Assembly: GCF_023073335.1 (NCBI RefSeq)
Contig: NZ_JADPJG010000026.1
Span: 200,408-264,407, forward strand
Direction of reading: 5' to 3'
DNA length: 64,000 nt
Source: Bradyrhizobium sp. 21
GTDB taxonomy: Bacteria; Pseudomonadota; Alphaproteobacteria; Rhizobiales; Xanthobacteraceae
Made by a program: the position numbers and the translations under genes. Within the stretch, counting starts at the first letter, position 1, and each line of letters begins with the position of its first letter. Positions 1 through 7,868 of the stretch are shown here, piece by piece. Under the pieces are notes generated by a model. It saw only the letters and a list, made by a program, of their open reading frames with translations. It searched no databases and was not told the DNA's origin.

Positions 1-627
1 CAAATAGATCAGCGGATAGAGGAAGATCCAAACGATATCGACCAGATGCCAGTAGAGGGCTGTGACCTCGATCTCGGGATTGTCTTTCGCCGGGAGTTGG
101 TGCCGGAGCAGCACCCAGAACAAGCGGCTCACGAGAGCAATCCCGATGGAAAGGTGGATCGCGTGGACGCCCGTGACCAGCCAATAAAATCCATAAAACA
201 GCTGCGCTCCTGGCAGAGACAATGCAAACCCGGCTCCCGGTACGAGCTGCTTATCGATGTCCTCCTTGTACTCGAAGCCCTTGATCACGATGAACGCGAG
301 CCCGAGCAACGCGGTGAGCATGAGGCACACGAGGACGAGCCGTCGCAGTCGCGCAGGCGTTTCGGACGCTTGCGAAGCCATGGCCATGGTGAGGCTGCTC
401 GTCAACAGCACGGCGGTATTGATCGTGCCGTACCAGATATTTGTCTCCCTCCCGGCTGCAGCGAACGCCTCTGGATGCTCGATTCGACAAACCGTGTAAG
501 TCAGCATCAGCGCCCCGAAGAACAGGGTCTCGCTGGCGAGGAAAACCCATATGCCGAACTTGCCTGCCTCGCGCTGCCGGCCGAAATCCAACCAGGGTTC
601 TCTCAGCAGTGCGCTTTCGTCGCTCAT
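1..627 (-). CDS. ctaE: Cytochrome c oxidase subunit III, partial (cut by left edge)
   Basis: This is the third core membrane subunit of the haem-copper oxidase. It has no metals and helps keep proton uptake to subunit I stable. Reading leftwards from the ATG at 627, 209 codons are open to the first base. The last visible residues (YWHLVDIVWIFLYPLIYL) are the conserved C-terminal end of the COX3 family, so only a few codons are probably missing. Several hydrophobic helices are visible, including FLASETLFFGALMLTYTV and LVLVCLMLTALLGLAFIV. The start overlaps the subunit I stop as ATGA, so it should be translationally coupled. It is the last gene seen in the respiratory operon. The true stop lies outside the window. 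Confidence 0.93.
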   Translation of the reverse strand, partial: MSDESALLREPWLDFGRQREAGKFGIWVFLASETLFFGALMLTYTVCRIEHPEAFAAAGRETNIWYGTINTAVLLTSSLTMAMASQASETPARLRRLVLVCLMLTALLGLAFIVIKGFEYKEDIDKQLVPGAGFALSLPGAQLFYGFYWLVTGVHAIHLSIGIALVSRLFWVLLRHQLPAKDNPEIEVTALYWHLVDIVWIFLYPLIYL

Positions 628-2297
628 CGCGTTTCTCTTGCGTTTTGCATTTCGGGAGGATCGGTTCCAGCCGACATGCCTTCGGCGTGGTAGTCATACG
701 GGGCGCGATCTACTCGGGGCTGCCTGTCAAAATTCTTCGGGGGAGGCGGAGAACCCGTGGTCCACTCCAGCCCTGTCGCGCCCCAAGGGTTCTTCGCGGC
801 CTTTCCGCCGTAGAACAGGGACCAGGTGAGATATCCCAGAGGCAACAAGTAGGCGATGGCGAGGACCGCCGCTCCCGCAGACGACATGACATTGTAGATC
901 TGAAACTCCGCCGGATAGGTATGGTAGCGGCGCGGCATGCCGAGGTACCCGGCGAAGAATTGCGGCAGGAATGTCATGTTGAAGCCGGCATACATGAGGA
1001 TGGCCGCGAACTTCGCCCAGCTCTCCGGATAGAGCTTGCCTGTGACCTTGGGCCACCAGAAGTGGAGCCCGGCAAAGAAGGCGGACACCGATCCGCCCAC
1101 CATGATGTAGTGGAAGTGCGCGACGACGAAGTAGGTGTCGGTGACATGGATGTCCACCGGGATCGAGGCGAGGAACAGCCCGGAGAGCCCGCCGGTCGTA
1201 AACAGACCAACGAAGCCAAGCGCATACAGCATCGGCGATTCGAAGCTGATCTGACCGCGATACAGCGAAGCGGTCCAGTTGAAAACCTTGATTGCCGACG
1301 GCACGGCGATGATGAAGGAGAGGAAGGAGAACACGAGGCTGGCCAGGGCTGACTGTCCGGAGACGAACATGTGGTGGCCCCAGACGAAGAATCCGACGCC
1401 CGCAATCGCAAGCATGGCATAGACCATGAAGTCGTATCCGAAAATTCGCCGCCTCGCGAAGCATGGGATTATTTCGGACACGACGCCCATCGCCGGCAGG
1501 ACCATGATGTAAACCGCCGGATGCGAGTAGAACCAGAACAGGTGCTGGAACAGGATCGGATCGCCGCCGCGAGCCGGATCGAAGATCGGCAAGCCCAGCA
1601 CGCGCTCCGCGATCACGAGCAGGAGCGAGATGGCGAGCACCGGGGTGGCAAGCACCATGATCAGCGACGTCGCGTAGATCGCCCAGACGAACAGCGGCAG
1701 CCGGAACCAGGTCATGCCGGGAGCACGAAGCATGTGGGTGGTCGCGATGAAGTTCACTCCCGTGGCGATGCTGGCAAAGCCGACAACGAACACGCCCGCG
1801 GCCGCAGCGAAGACGTGGCTGTTGGAGAACATCGACGAATAAGGCGTATAGAACGTCCAGCCGGTGTCGACGCCTCCGGCGACGAGGGCATAAACGGTGA
1901 AAGCCCCGGCAGCGACGGTCAAATACCAGCTGAAAAGATTGAGGCGCGGAAACGCGACATCGGGCGCGCCGATCATCAGCGGCAGCAGGAAATTGCCGAA
2001 AGTATTCGGGATCGACGGCACCAGGAAGAACCAGACCATGATGATCCCGTGGAACGAGAACAGCTTGTTGTAAGTGTCCGACGTCAACAGCCATCCGTTC
2101 GGCTGGAACAGCTCGAGCCGAACGGCGGTGATTGCGGCTCCTCCCATGAAAAAGAAGAACGTAATGGTGATCGCATAGAGGATTGCGATGCGCTTGTGGT
2201 CGGTCGTGGCAAGCCAGGACGAGATCGTCGAGCCGTGGCGGAGATAATCGGGGCGTGGCGGAAGCGGCAGCTCCCCGGCGAGCAGGGCGTCAGTCAT
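624..2297 (-). CDS. ctaD: caa3-type cytochrome c oxidase subunit I (A2 type)
   Basis: Catalytic subunit of the oxidase, 557 residues with about 12 membrane helices, reducing O2 at the haem a3-CuB centre. Visible ligands are His83 (FSFHG) and His396 for haem a, His394 for haem a3, and His259, His308 and His309 for CuB, with Tyr263 for the His-Tyr cross-link. The helix VI motif reads YSHPAVY, so the D-channel glutamate of A1 oxidases is replaced by Ala. The YSHPxV motif is diagnostic of A2 oxidases such as the caa3 enzymes of Thermus and Rhodothermus. An upstream in-frame extension lies inside subunit II and was not used. The ATG at 2297 overlaps the subunit II end by 8 bp and precedes MTDALLAGELPLP. 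Confidence 0.95.
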   Translation of the reverse strand: MTDALLAGELPLPPRPDYLRHGSTISSWLATTDHKRIAILYAITITFFFFMGGAAITAVRLELFQPNGWLLTSDTYNKLFSFHGIIMVWFFLVPSIPNTFGNFLLPLMIGAPDVAFPRLNLFSWYLTVAAGAFTVYALVAGGVDTGWTFYTPYSSMFSNSHVFAAAAGVFVVGFASIATGVNFIATTHMLRAPGMTWFRLPLFVWAIYATSLIMVLATPVLAISLLLVIAERVLGLPIFDPARGGDPILFQHLFWFYSHPAVYIMVLPAMGVVSEIIPCFARRRIFGYDFMVYAMLAIAGVGFFVWGHHMFVSGQSALASLVFSFLSFIIAVPSAIKVFNWTASLYRGQISFESPMLYALGFVGLFTTGGLSGLFLASIPVDIHVTDTYFVVAHFHYIMVGGSVSAFFAGLHFWWPKVTGKLYPESWAKFAAILMYAGFNMTFLPQFFAGYLGMPRRYHTYPAEFQIYNVMSSAGAAVLAIAYLLPLGYLTWSLFYGGKAAKNPWGATGLEWTTGSPPPPKNFDRQPRVDRAPYDYHAEGMSAGTDPPEMQNARETR

Positions 2298-3231
2298 TTT
2301 GCTGCTCCTCCCTGAGCGAGCGGATGTAGGCGGTGAGGCTCTGGATCTCTCCGTCGTCGAGCAGCCCTTTGAAGCTCGGCATGATCGGCTCAAATCCGGC
2401 CACGACGTCGCGGTTCGGCTGCAGCATCGAATCGCGGATGTAGGCATCGTCCGCGGAAACGGTGCGTCCATCCGCCAGCTGCACCGCGCGGCCGTAGAGA
2501 CCCGTCAGGCGCGGCGCGTGGACGTTCGAGGAGACGGCGTGGCAGCCCGAGCATCCCTGCGACACGAACAGCCTGGCGCCCTCATGGGCAAGATCGTCGC
2601 CCTCCGGCTGCTGGACCAGCCATTTGGCATAGTCATCCTGTCGCATGATCACGATCTTGCCGCGCATCATGGAATGGTTCGTGCCGCAATACTCAGCGCA
2701 GAGCAGTGGAAAGGTGCCGGTTTTGCTGGCCTGAAACCAGATGTCAGTGTCGCGGCCAGGCAGCACGTCCTTCTTGACCCGAAACGCGGGGACGAAGAAG
2801 GAATGGATCACGTCCTGCGAGCTCATCAGGAGATGGACGGGCTTATCCAGCGGCACGTGAAGGGCATTGATCTCACGCGCGCCGTTCGGATGTTGCGTCT
2901 TCCACATCCACTGCTTGGCGATGACGTGGATTTCAAGTGCGCCCGTGGGCGCGGCAAGGCTGCTGAGGTCAGCGGAAGATGCCCACCAGAATAGGAAGGC
3001 GAACGTCAGCAACGTCGCGACCGTCCAACCGATTTCGAACTCGCGGCTGAGAATCTCAGGCATCGGGCCGCGCTTGGCGGGAGATCCGCGCCGATATCGA
3101 ACGGCAAACAGCAGGATGAGCCCGAAGACGAGGACCACGGTCGCCCCGGAAAGGAAGAGCAGAAGATAGAAGATGTGATCAACCGTGACGGCGTGTGTGC
3201 TCGCTTCCGGCAGCCTGAATAACGAATTCAT
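2290..3231 (-). CDS. ctaC: caa3 oxidase subunit II with fused cytochrome c domain
   Basis: Electron-entry subunit, 313 residues. Two N-terminal membrane helices (about residues 19-45 and 67-85) anchor a periplasmic cupredoxin domain. CuA ligands are visible as His143, Cys178, Cys182, His186 and Met189 (CAEYCGTNHSMM). A C-terminal class I cytochrome c domain follows, with CSGCH at 227-231 and a distal Met in the LQPNRDVVAGFEPIMPSF region. This fusion defines the caa3 (COX2-cytc) type and fits direct electron transfer from Alternative Complex III without a soluble carrier. No cleavable signal peptide is obvious. The start overlaps the SCO stop (ATGA). Confidence 0.95.
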   Translation of the reverse strand: MNSLFRLPEASTHAVTVDHIFYLLLFLSGATVVLVFGLILLFAVRYRRGSPAKRGPMPEILSREFEIGWTVATLLTFAFLFWWASSADLSSLAAPTGALEIHVIAKQWMWKTQHPNGAREINALHVPLDKPVHLLMSSQDVIHSFFVPAFRVKKDVLPGRDTDIWFQASKTGTFPLLCAEYCGTNHSMMRGKIVIMRQDDYAKWLVQQPEGDDLAHEGARLFVSQGCSGCHAVSSNVHAPRLTGLYGRAVQLADGRTVSADDAYIRDSMLQPNRDVVAGFEPIMPSFKGLLDDGEIQSLTAYIRSLREEQQND

Positions 3232-4001
3232 GCCGAGGCTCCCCGACGCCTGCTGCGGACCAGCATCAGCCCGACGAGGGCGGCCATGATGGCAACCGTG
3301 GATGCTCCGAAAATCTGCAGGACCGTTGTGATCCTGCGGGTGTAGAGTCCGTGTACCGCGTCAAATCCATAGCAGAGCAGCGCGATGCGTCCGGAGAGTC
3401 CACCGATCCGCCCGTCACCGGCATCCAACAGAGCGAGGCGAAGGTCACCGGGCTGCAGCGCGAGGCTGGACAGCGCGCGGACGACCCGTCCGTCGGGCGC
3501 GAGCGTGACGAAGGCTGCCGGATGCGCAATCGCGTTATGCTTATCGTCGGTTTCGGTATGGTATCCGATTGCACCGAGCAGCGCGGCAACAGTCTCCTGC
3601 GATCCTGTCAGGACCGATGTTCCTGTGCCCCCGATCTGTCCCTGGGTAAAGCGGCGGGCGTCGTCAATGGTGTCGCGCGGATCGATGCCGACAACGACGA
3701 GGCTGTAGTCGCGTCCTGCGATAAACCCGGTCTGCTGCAGCGCCGAGCTTGCGATCGTCAGCGCAGGCCCGCAAATCTGCTTGCAGGTGAAGTCCGCTGG
3801 AAGGAGCAGGGTCGGACGTCCGTCGATCGCATCGCCAAGGGTGACGGTGTAACCGCCGACGGCCCTAAACTGCAGGGATAACGGAACGCGGGCGCCCTGA
3901 GGAGGATCGAACCCGACGCGCCCGATCTGCTCCTCGGTCAAACCGGCATGCGCGAGCCCCGGCCAGAGCGCAAGGGCCATGATGAAGATGGACCGCCTCA
4001 T
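3228..4001 (-). CDS. SCO1/SenC-like copper chaperone for the CuA site
   Basis: Thioredoxin-fold copper protein of 257 residues, expected to deliver copper to or reduce the CuA site of the subunit II encoded next. The N-terminus has a signal peptide ending near LAHAG. The copper motif is Cys73-Lys-Gln-Ile-Cys77 (CxxxC) and the likely third ligand is His160 in IAHPAAFVTL. Unlike soluble SCO proteins it ends in a hydrophobic helix (about residues 227-250) followed by RSRRR, so it is probably anchored at both or only the C-terminal end. It is coupled by overlap to the genes on both sides. Family assignment is strong; the client is inferred from position. Confidence 0.85.
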   Translation of the reverse strand: MRRSIFIMALALWPGLAHAGLTEEQIGRVGFDPPQGARVPLSLQFRAVGGYTVTLGDAIDGRPTLLLPADFTCKQICGPALTIASSALQQTGFIAGRDYSLVVVGIDPRDTIDDARRFTQGQIGGTGTSVLTGSQETVAALLGAIGYHTETDDKHNAIAHPAAFVTLAPDGRVVRALSSLALQPGDLRLALLDAGDGRIGGLSGRIALLCYGFDAVHGLYTRRITTVLQIFGASTVAIMAALVGLMLVRSRRRGASA

Positions 4002-4402
4002 GGATTGCCTCCACTCGCACCTGGCGGAGGTGCGGGTGCGGGTCGAAGGGCGTCGTAGGCGTGCTGGCCCCGTCCTGCGACCAGCTGCATCGCCTGATCG
4101 ATCGGGATGCGGGCGATGTTGTGGTCGCGATCGACCCAGGCATAAGTGGTGAGCCTCGCTCGCTGGGCGGCCTCGAACCGGGTCAGGTCGTCCTCCGGCG
4201 AGGTCTGGAGCTCGGGCGAGGGAAACCGGTTTTCTAGGCGGGGCGTGAATGCGCCCGGCGCCTCGCTATTCAGGAACAGCAGAATTCCCGCAATCGCGGC
4301 GCCCACGAAGAGCAAGAAGCTGCCGACGATGGCGAGAACGGCGCGGTTGTCTATGCCGGCCGTTTCTGGCAGCGCGCGGCTGCCCATCTCCTCATTCGGC
4401 AT
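3998..4402 (-). CDS. Small single-span protein of the ACIII/caa3 operon, unknown role
   Basis: I do not recognise a named family. The 134-residue product from ATG 4402 (MPNEEMGS) has one membrane helix (AVLAIVGSFLLFVGAAIAGILLFL, about residues 20-43). A periplasmic tail follows with a conserved-looking block, LQTSPEDDLTRFEAAQRARLTTY and ARIPIDQAMQLVAGRG, and a Pro-rich end. The start overlaps the actF stop by 11 bp and the stop overlaps the SCO start, so it belongs to the coupled operon. A reading frame starting 33 bases further upstream is possible but lies inside actF. It could be an assembly or bridging factor between ACIII and the oxidase; this is inference from position only. Confidence 0.75.
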   Translation of the reverse strand: MPNEEMGSRALPETAGIDNRAVLAIVGSFLLFVGAAIAGILLFLNSEAPGAFTPRLENRFPSPELQTSPEDDLTRFEAAQRARLTTYAWVDRDHNIARIPIDQAMQLVAGRGQHAYDALRPAPAPPPGASGGNP

Positions 4403-5462
4403 GGCGCACCTCTGCGGATGCGGTGCCCTGCCCAAAGAGGACCGAAGCCACGGTCAAGGTGAGGAGGGCGCCGAGAGCGGTGAGTGCAACATGAACTTGC
4501 GCGGAAAATGCCGGCACCAGGAGCCAAGCGAAGTGCATGACAGTGCCGAAGAACAGCAACAGGCCGACTATGCGCAAGCCTGCAGGGCTGCGGCGCACGT
4601 CCTCCAACAGCAACATCGCAAACGGAAGCACGGCTCCGGTGACGAATGCCACGAGGAGAATGTTGGTCCATACGTCCGTGCTGCGCCTCAGGAACCACTC
4701 GGCCTTGTGAGGTAGATCGCCGTACCAGGCCACCACATATGTCATGTATTCGAGGTAGACGACGCCCAGCAGCGTTGCGATCAAAAGGCTGCCGATATCG
4801 CTCAGCGCTTTGCCATCGACGTTCGACGTTGCAAGCACGGCGACAACGGCCAGCGCGGCGAGCAGCTGCTGTATTGCAATCATGGAGGCGAAGGCGGTGG
4901 AAACGTAATGCGGTTCGACGGAGAGGAACCAATCGACCGCAACCATGCTGATGGTAAGCCCGAAGAACGCAAGTCCGAGCGCGGCCAGTAGCCGTCCACC
5001 TAGTTTAAGACCGAAAGTCACTCCGAGCACGGACCATCCGATCAATGCGATCACGGCACGCAGGACAAACCACGGCTGGCCGAGGTACCAGCGCGCAATG
5101 TCGGGCCTGATCTGGCTGGCATCCGCGGCCCAGGGGTAGATGTCAGTCAGTCCGGCGAGAACGGGGACGAAGGCGATGGCGACGAGGGGCACCATAAGTG
5201 CGAGGGGTCGCAGCACCGGTCCGGCCGCAAAGCCCCAGCGGCCGCCGGTCAAGCGATGAATCAGCAGCAGCGTCATGCTGCCGATGGGGGCGCAGCTCCA
5301 GATCGCAAATCCCAAGAGCCAGCCCTGGAGCAGGCTCGGATAGGGGCCGAGTCTCCCGGCCGCGAGCACGAGGCCAGAAGCGAGCAAGATCACCACGAGG
5401 CCCGCTGCAATTCGCGGCGTCCAAATTGCTCTGAGGGCAGGGCGGCGGAGCACGGCGGTCAC
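4392..5462 (-). CDS. actF: Alternative Complex III subunit ActF (NrfD-like quinol-binding membrane protein)
   Basis: Polytopic integral membrane subunit of Alternative Complex III, 356 residues with about ten helices, paralogous to ActC and to the PsrC/NrfD family. ACIII oxidises quinol and passes electrons to periplasmic haems. The start was placed at a GTG (5462) that overlaps the actE stop as GTGA. The much longer open frame upstream translates the antisense-like overlap with actE and was rejected. Hydrophobic helices are continuous from IAAGLVVILLASGLVLAAG to the C-terminal ALTALGALLTLTVASVLFG. Placement between actE and the small membrane gene matches ACIII operons. Confidence 0.88.
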   Translation of the reverse strand: MTAVLRRPALRAIWTPRIAAGLVVILLASGLVLAAGRLGPYPSLLQGWLLGFAIWSCAPIGSMTLLLIHRLTGGRWGFAAGPVLRPLALMVPLVAIAFVPVLAGLTDIYPWAADASQIRPDIARWYLGQPWFVLRAVIALIGWSVLGVTFGLKLGGRLLAALGLAFFGLTISMVAVDWFLSVEPHYVSTAFASMIAIQQLLAALAVVAVLATSNVDGKALSDIGSLLIATLLGVVYLEYMTYVVAWYGDLPHKAEWFLRRSTDVWTNILLVAFVTGAVLPFAMLLLEDVRRSPAGLRIVGLLLFFGTVMHFAWLLVPAFSAQVHVALTALGALLTLTVASVLFGQGTASAEVRHAE

Positions 5463-5989
5463 GGCAGCTTGCTCCTCAGCTCCGGGACGTCGGCGACGTC
5501 GGCGTGTTGCGACTGCTGCAGCGCGCGGATATAGGCGGTGATCGCCCAGCGGTCGCGCGGCTCGACGCGCGCAGCGTAGGAATACATCACGCCGTAGCCA
5601 TGAGTGATCACGTCGAAGAAGTGTTGAGCATCGGCCGAGCGGAGGCGCGCGGAATGGTAGGACGGGGGTGCGGGAAAGCCACGCTGCACGATCATGCCAT
5701 CGCCATGGCCGGACAACCCGTGACACGGGGAGCAATAGATATCGTAGCGCTCGCGGCCGCGGGCCAGCAGCGCCATGTCGACCGCGGGCGGCTTGGTGAT
5801 CTGCTGCAAACGGTCGAGATCGCCCTGTGCAACGACCCCTTGCGGTAAGGTCTGGGCTTCGGTGCCATCCTTGAACAGCGCAGCCTTCGAGAACGTGCCG
5901 TAGCGATTCTGCTGAGACATGGAATGATCGCCACAGCCGGTGAGCGCCGATGATAGCAACAGCAGCCATGGCAGCGCGCGGGCGGTCAT
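5459..5989 (-). CDS. actE: Alternative Complex III subunit ActE (monohaem cytochrome c lipoprotein)
   Basis: Periplasmic monohaem cytochrome c of 176 residues. The N-terminus is a lipoprotein signal (LLLSSALTGC, lipid attachment at Cys19). The haem motif is CSPCH at 86-90, with a candidate distal Met in GYGVMYSYAARVEPRDRWAITAYIRALQ. That last stretch is typical of the C-terminal helix of class I cytochromes. In ACIII this subunit hands electrons towards the downstream oxidase or soluble carrier. It overlaps actD (ATGA) and actF (GTGA). Confidence 0.9.
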   Translation of the reverse strand: MTARALPWLLLLSSALTGCGDHSMSQQNRYGTFSKAALFKDGTEAQTLPQGVVAQGDLDRLQQITKPPAVDMALLARGRERYDIYCSPCHGLSGHGDGMIVQRGFPAPPSYHSARLRSADAQHFFDVITHGYGVMYSYAARVEPRDRWAITAYIRALQQSQHADVADVPELRSKLP

Positions 5990-6504
5990 GGCGTGCGCAG
6001 CTCCGTGACCGCGACGGCGCCGGCGTCGCGGAGGACCGTCCTCAGCTCGTTCGGGTCGCCGTCAGAAGCGGCCAGCAGGAAGTAGCGATCCTGCGTTGCG
6101 CGTTCGAAGCTCGGAATCTCGAACATTGCATCGTGGAGACGAGGCAGGCGGCACGACCAAAAAAAGGTGATGGCGCCGGCGAGTGCGGCCGCGAGGACAC
6201 CGACCTCAAACGGCACCAGCAGGAACACCTGCCAGGAGTTCAGTGGCCGGCCGCCGCTGTTGATGGGATAGTCGATCACCGCGCTGTACCATTGCAGTGC
6301 GAAAGCGAATGCTGCAGCTCCGAGGCCGCCGGCAAGCATCACACCGCGAATTGCGGATCGGCCCTGCCCAAGCTGTTCGGCGAGCCCTGCGATCGGATAA
6401 GGCGCGAATGCTTCGAGTGCGGCGTGTCCCGCCGTACGCACGCGCTCTAGCGCCGCCTTCAGCGCTTCACCGTCGAGGAATTCCGCCACAAGCTTAGCCG
6501 TCAT
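5986..6504 (-). CDS. actD: Alternative Complex III subunit ActD (DUF3341)
   Basis: Membrane subunit of ACIII with two transmembrane helices, 172 residues, DUF3341 family. The visible pattern is a cytoplasmic alpha/beta N-terminus, helix one about SAIRGVMLAGGLGAAAFAFAL, a loop with YPINSGGRPLNSW, helix two VFLLVPFEVGVLAAALAGAITFF, then LHDAMFEIPSFERATQDRYFLL. The motif YPxNxGG..PxxSWPxFxxPxFE is typical of this family. The ATG at 6504 overlaps the actC stop. A longer upstream frame overlaps actC and was not used. Confidence 0.9.
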   Translation of the reverse strand: MTAKLVAEFLDGEALKAALERVRTAGHAALEAFAPYPIAGLAEQLGQGRSAIRGVMLAGGLGAAAFAFALQWYSAVIDYPINSGGRPLNSWQVFLLVPFEVGVLAAALAGAITFFWSCRLPRLHDAMFEIPSFERATQDRYFLLAASDGDPNELRTVLRDAGAVAVTELRTP

Positions 6505-7868
6505 GCCGCGGCCTCCTGATGGGCGAGCTCGCGCATGTCGAACATCGACACGCTCGGTATCAGCCTGATGAAGATCAGGAACAGAAAGGCGAAAAGCCCG
6601 ACCGGCGCGATGAGGAAGCTCCAGTCCCAGAAAGTGAAGTGGAAACTGCGCCAGAGCGAGGGCATGTAACCGTGCGAAAGCGTGTTCCAGACGATGAGGA
6701 TCCGCTCCAGCCACATCCCTATGTTGATCGCGATAGCAACAGGAATCAGAATGAAGAGCGACCGTCGTGCGACGGGCCACCACAGCAACTGCGGGATGAG
6801 GCAGTTGCAGGCAAGTAAGGCCCAGTACAGCGGCGCGTAGGTTCCAGTGAATTCGAAGCGAACCACCTCGCGGTCGGCATGCTCACCGCCGTACCAGCCC
6901 ATGAACCACTCCGTCGCATAGGAATAGAACATGACGATGGAAGCCATCAGCAGGATGCGGGCCATCACTTCGAAGTGGCGGCGGGTGATAATAGCCTGAA
7001 GGCTGAGGCCCCAGCGGATCGCCGCCGCCAGCACCACGACCATCGCGAATCCGGAGTACATTGCGCCGACGACGAAGTAGGGTGGGAAGATGCTCTCCTG
7101 CCAACCGGGCATCAGGCTCGCCGCGAAGTCGAGACCGACGATCGAGTGCACCGAGCAGACCAAAGGCACGCCGAGGGCGGCCATCGTGGTATGCAGTGTC
7201 TGCAACCGCGACCACTCGCGCGACGAGCCGCGCCATCCCAGCGCAAATGCGCCGTAGAGTAGTTGGCCGGCACGGCGGGGCGTGCGGTCGCGCATGGTCG
7301 CAAGGTCGGGGATCAGGCTGACATACCAGAACAGAATGGAGAAGAGCAGGTAGCTGACGATGGCCCAGAAGTCCCACACGAGGGCGCTGCGCCATTGCGG
7401 CCAAAGCGCCATGGTGTTCGGATATGGCGCGAGCCAATAGGCGTAAAGTGGTCGACCGAGGTGAACGATGGGCATCAGCCCGGCGATCGCAACCGCAAAC
7501 AGCGTCATGGCTTCCGCGAAGCGATTGATCGAGGCGCGCCATCTTTGTCGAGTGAGCAGCAGCATCGCCGAAATCAATGTGCCTGCATTGCCGATTCCGA
7601 TCCACCAGACGTAGTTGGCGATCGCGACTCCCCAGACGATGGTGGAGTTGATGCCCCAGATGCCGATGCCCTGGTAGAACAGCCACGCGATTGCAACGAA
7701 CAGCCAGAGCACGAACGGCAGGGTGATCAGGAGGGCCAGCCACCATGTTTTGCCGAACCCGGTGAAGAGCGGATCAGCCACCGCCTGGGTAACTGAGGCG
7801 TCGCCCGCCCGCGCGGCCGAGATCCAGCGGTGCGCCGGTGGATGCTGGGGAAGGAGAACTTCGCTCAT
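6501..7868 (-). CDS. actC: Alternative Complex III subunit ActC (NrfD/PsrC family)
   Basis: Large quinol-interacting membrane subunit of ACIII, 455 residues with about ten helices. It carries family features such as WWIGIGNAGTLISAMLLL, an HLGRP motif (IVHLGRPLYAYW), VCSVHSIVGLDFAASLMPGWQESIFPPYFVVGAMYSG and WFMGWYGGE. It accepts electrons from quinol and is paralogous to actF two genes downstream. The start and stop both overlap neighbouring genes by 4 bp. Confidence 0.93.
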   Translation of the reverse strand: MSEVLLPQHPPAHRWISAARAGDASVTQAVADPLFTGFGKTWWLALLITLPFVLWLFVAIAWLFYQGIGIWGINSTIVWGVAIANYVWWIGIGNAGTLISAMLLLTRQRWRASINRFAEAMTLFAVAIAGLMPIVHLGRPLYAYWLAPYPNTMALWPQWRSALVWDFWAIVSYLLFSILFWYVSLIPDLATMRDRTPRRAGQLLYGAFALGWRGSSREWSRLQTLHTTMAALGVPLVCSVHSIVGLDFAASLMPGWQESIFPPYFVVGAMYSGFAMVVVLAAAIRWGLSLQAIITRRHFEVMARILLMASIVMFYSYATEWFMGWYGGEHADREVVRFEFTGTYAPLYWALLACNCLIPQLLWWPVARRSLFILIPVAIAINIGMWLERILIVWNTLSHGYMPSLWRSFHFTFWDWSFLIAPVGLFAFLFLIFIRLIPSVSMFDMRELAHQEAAA

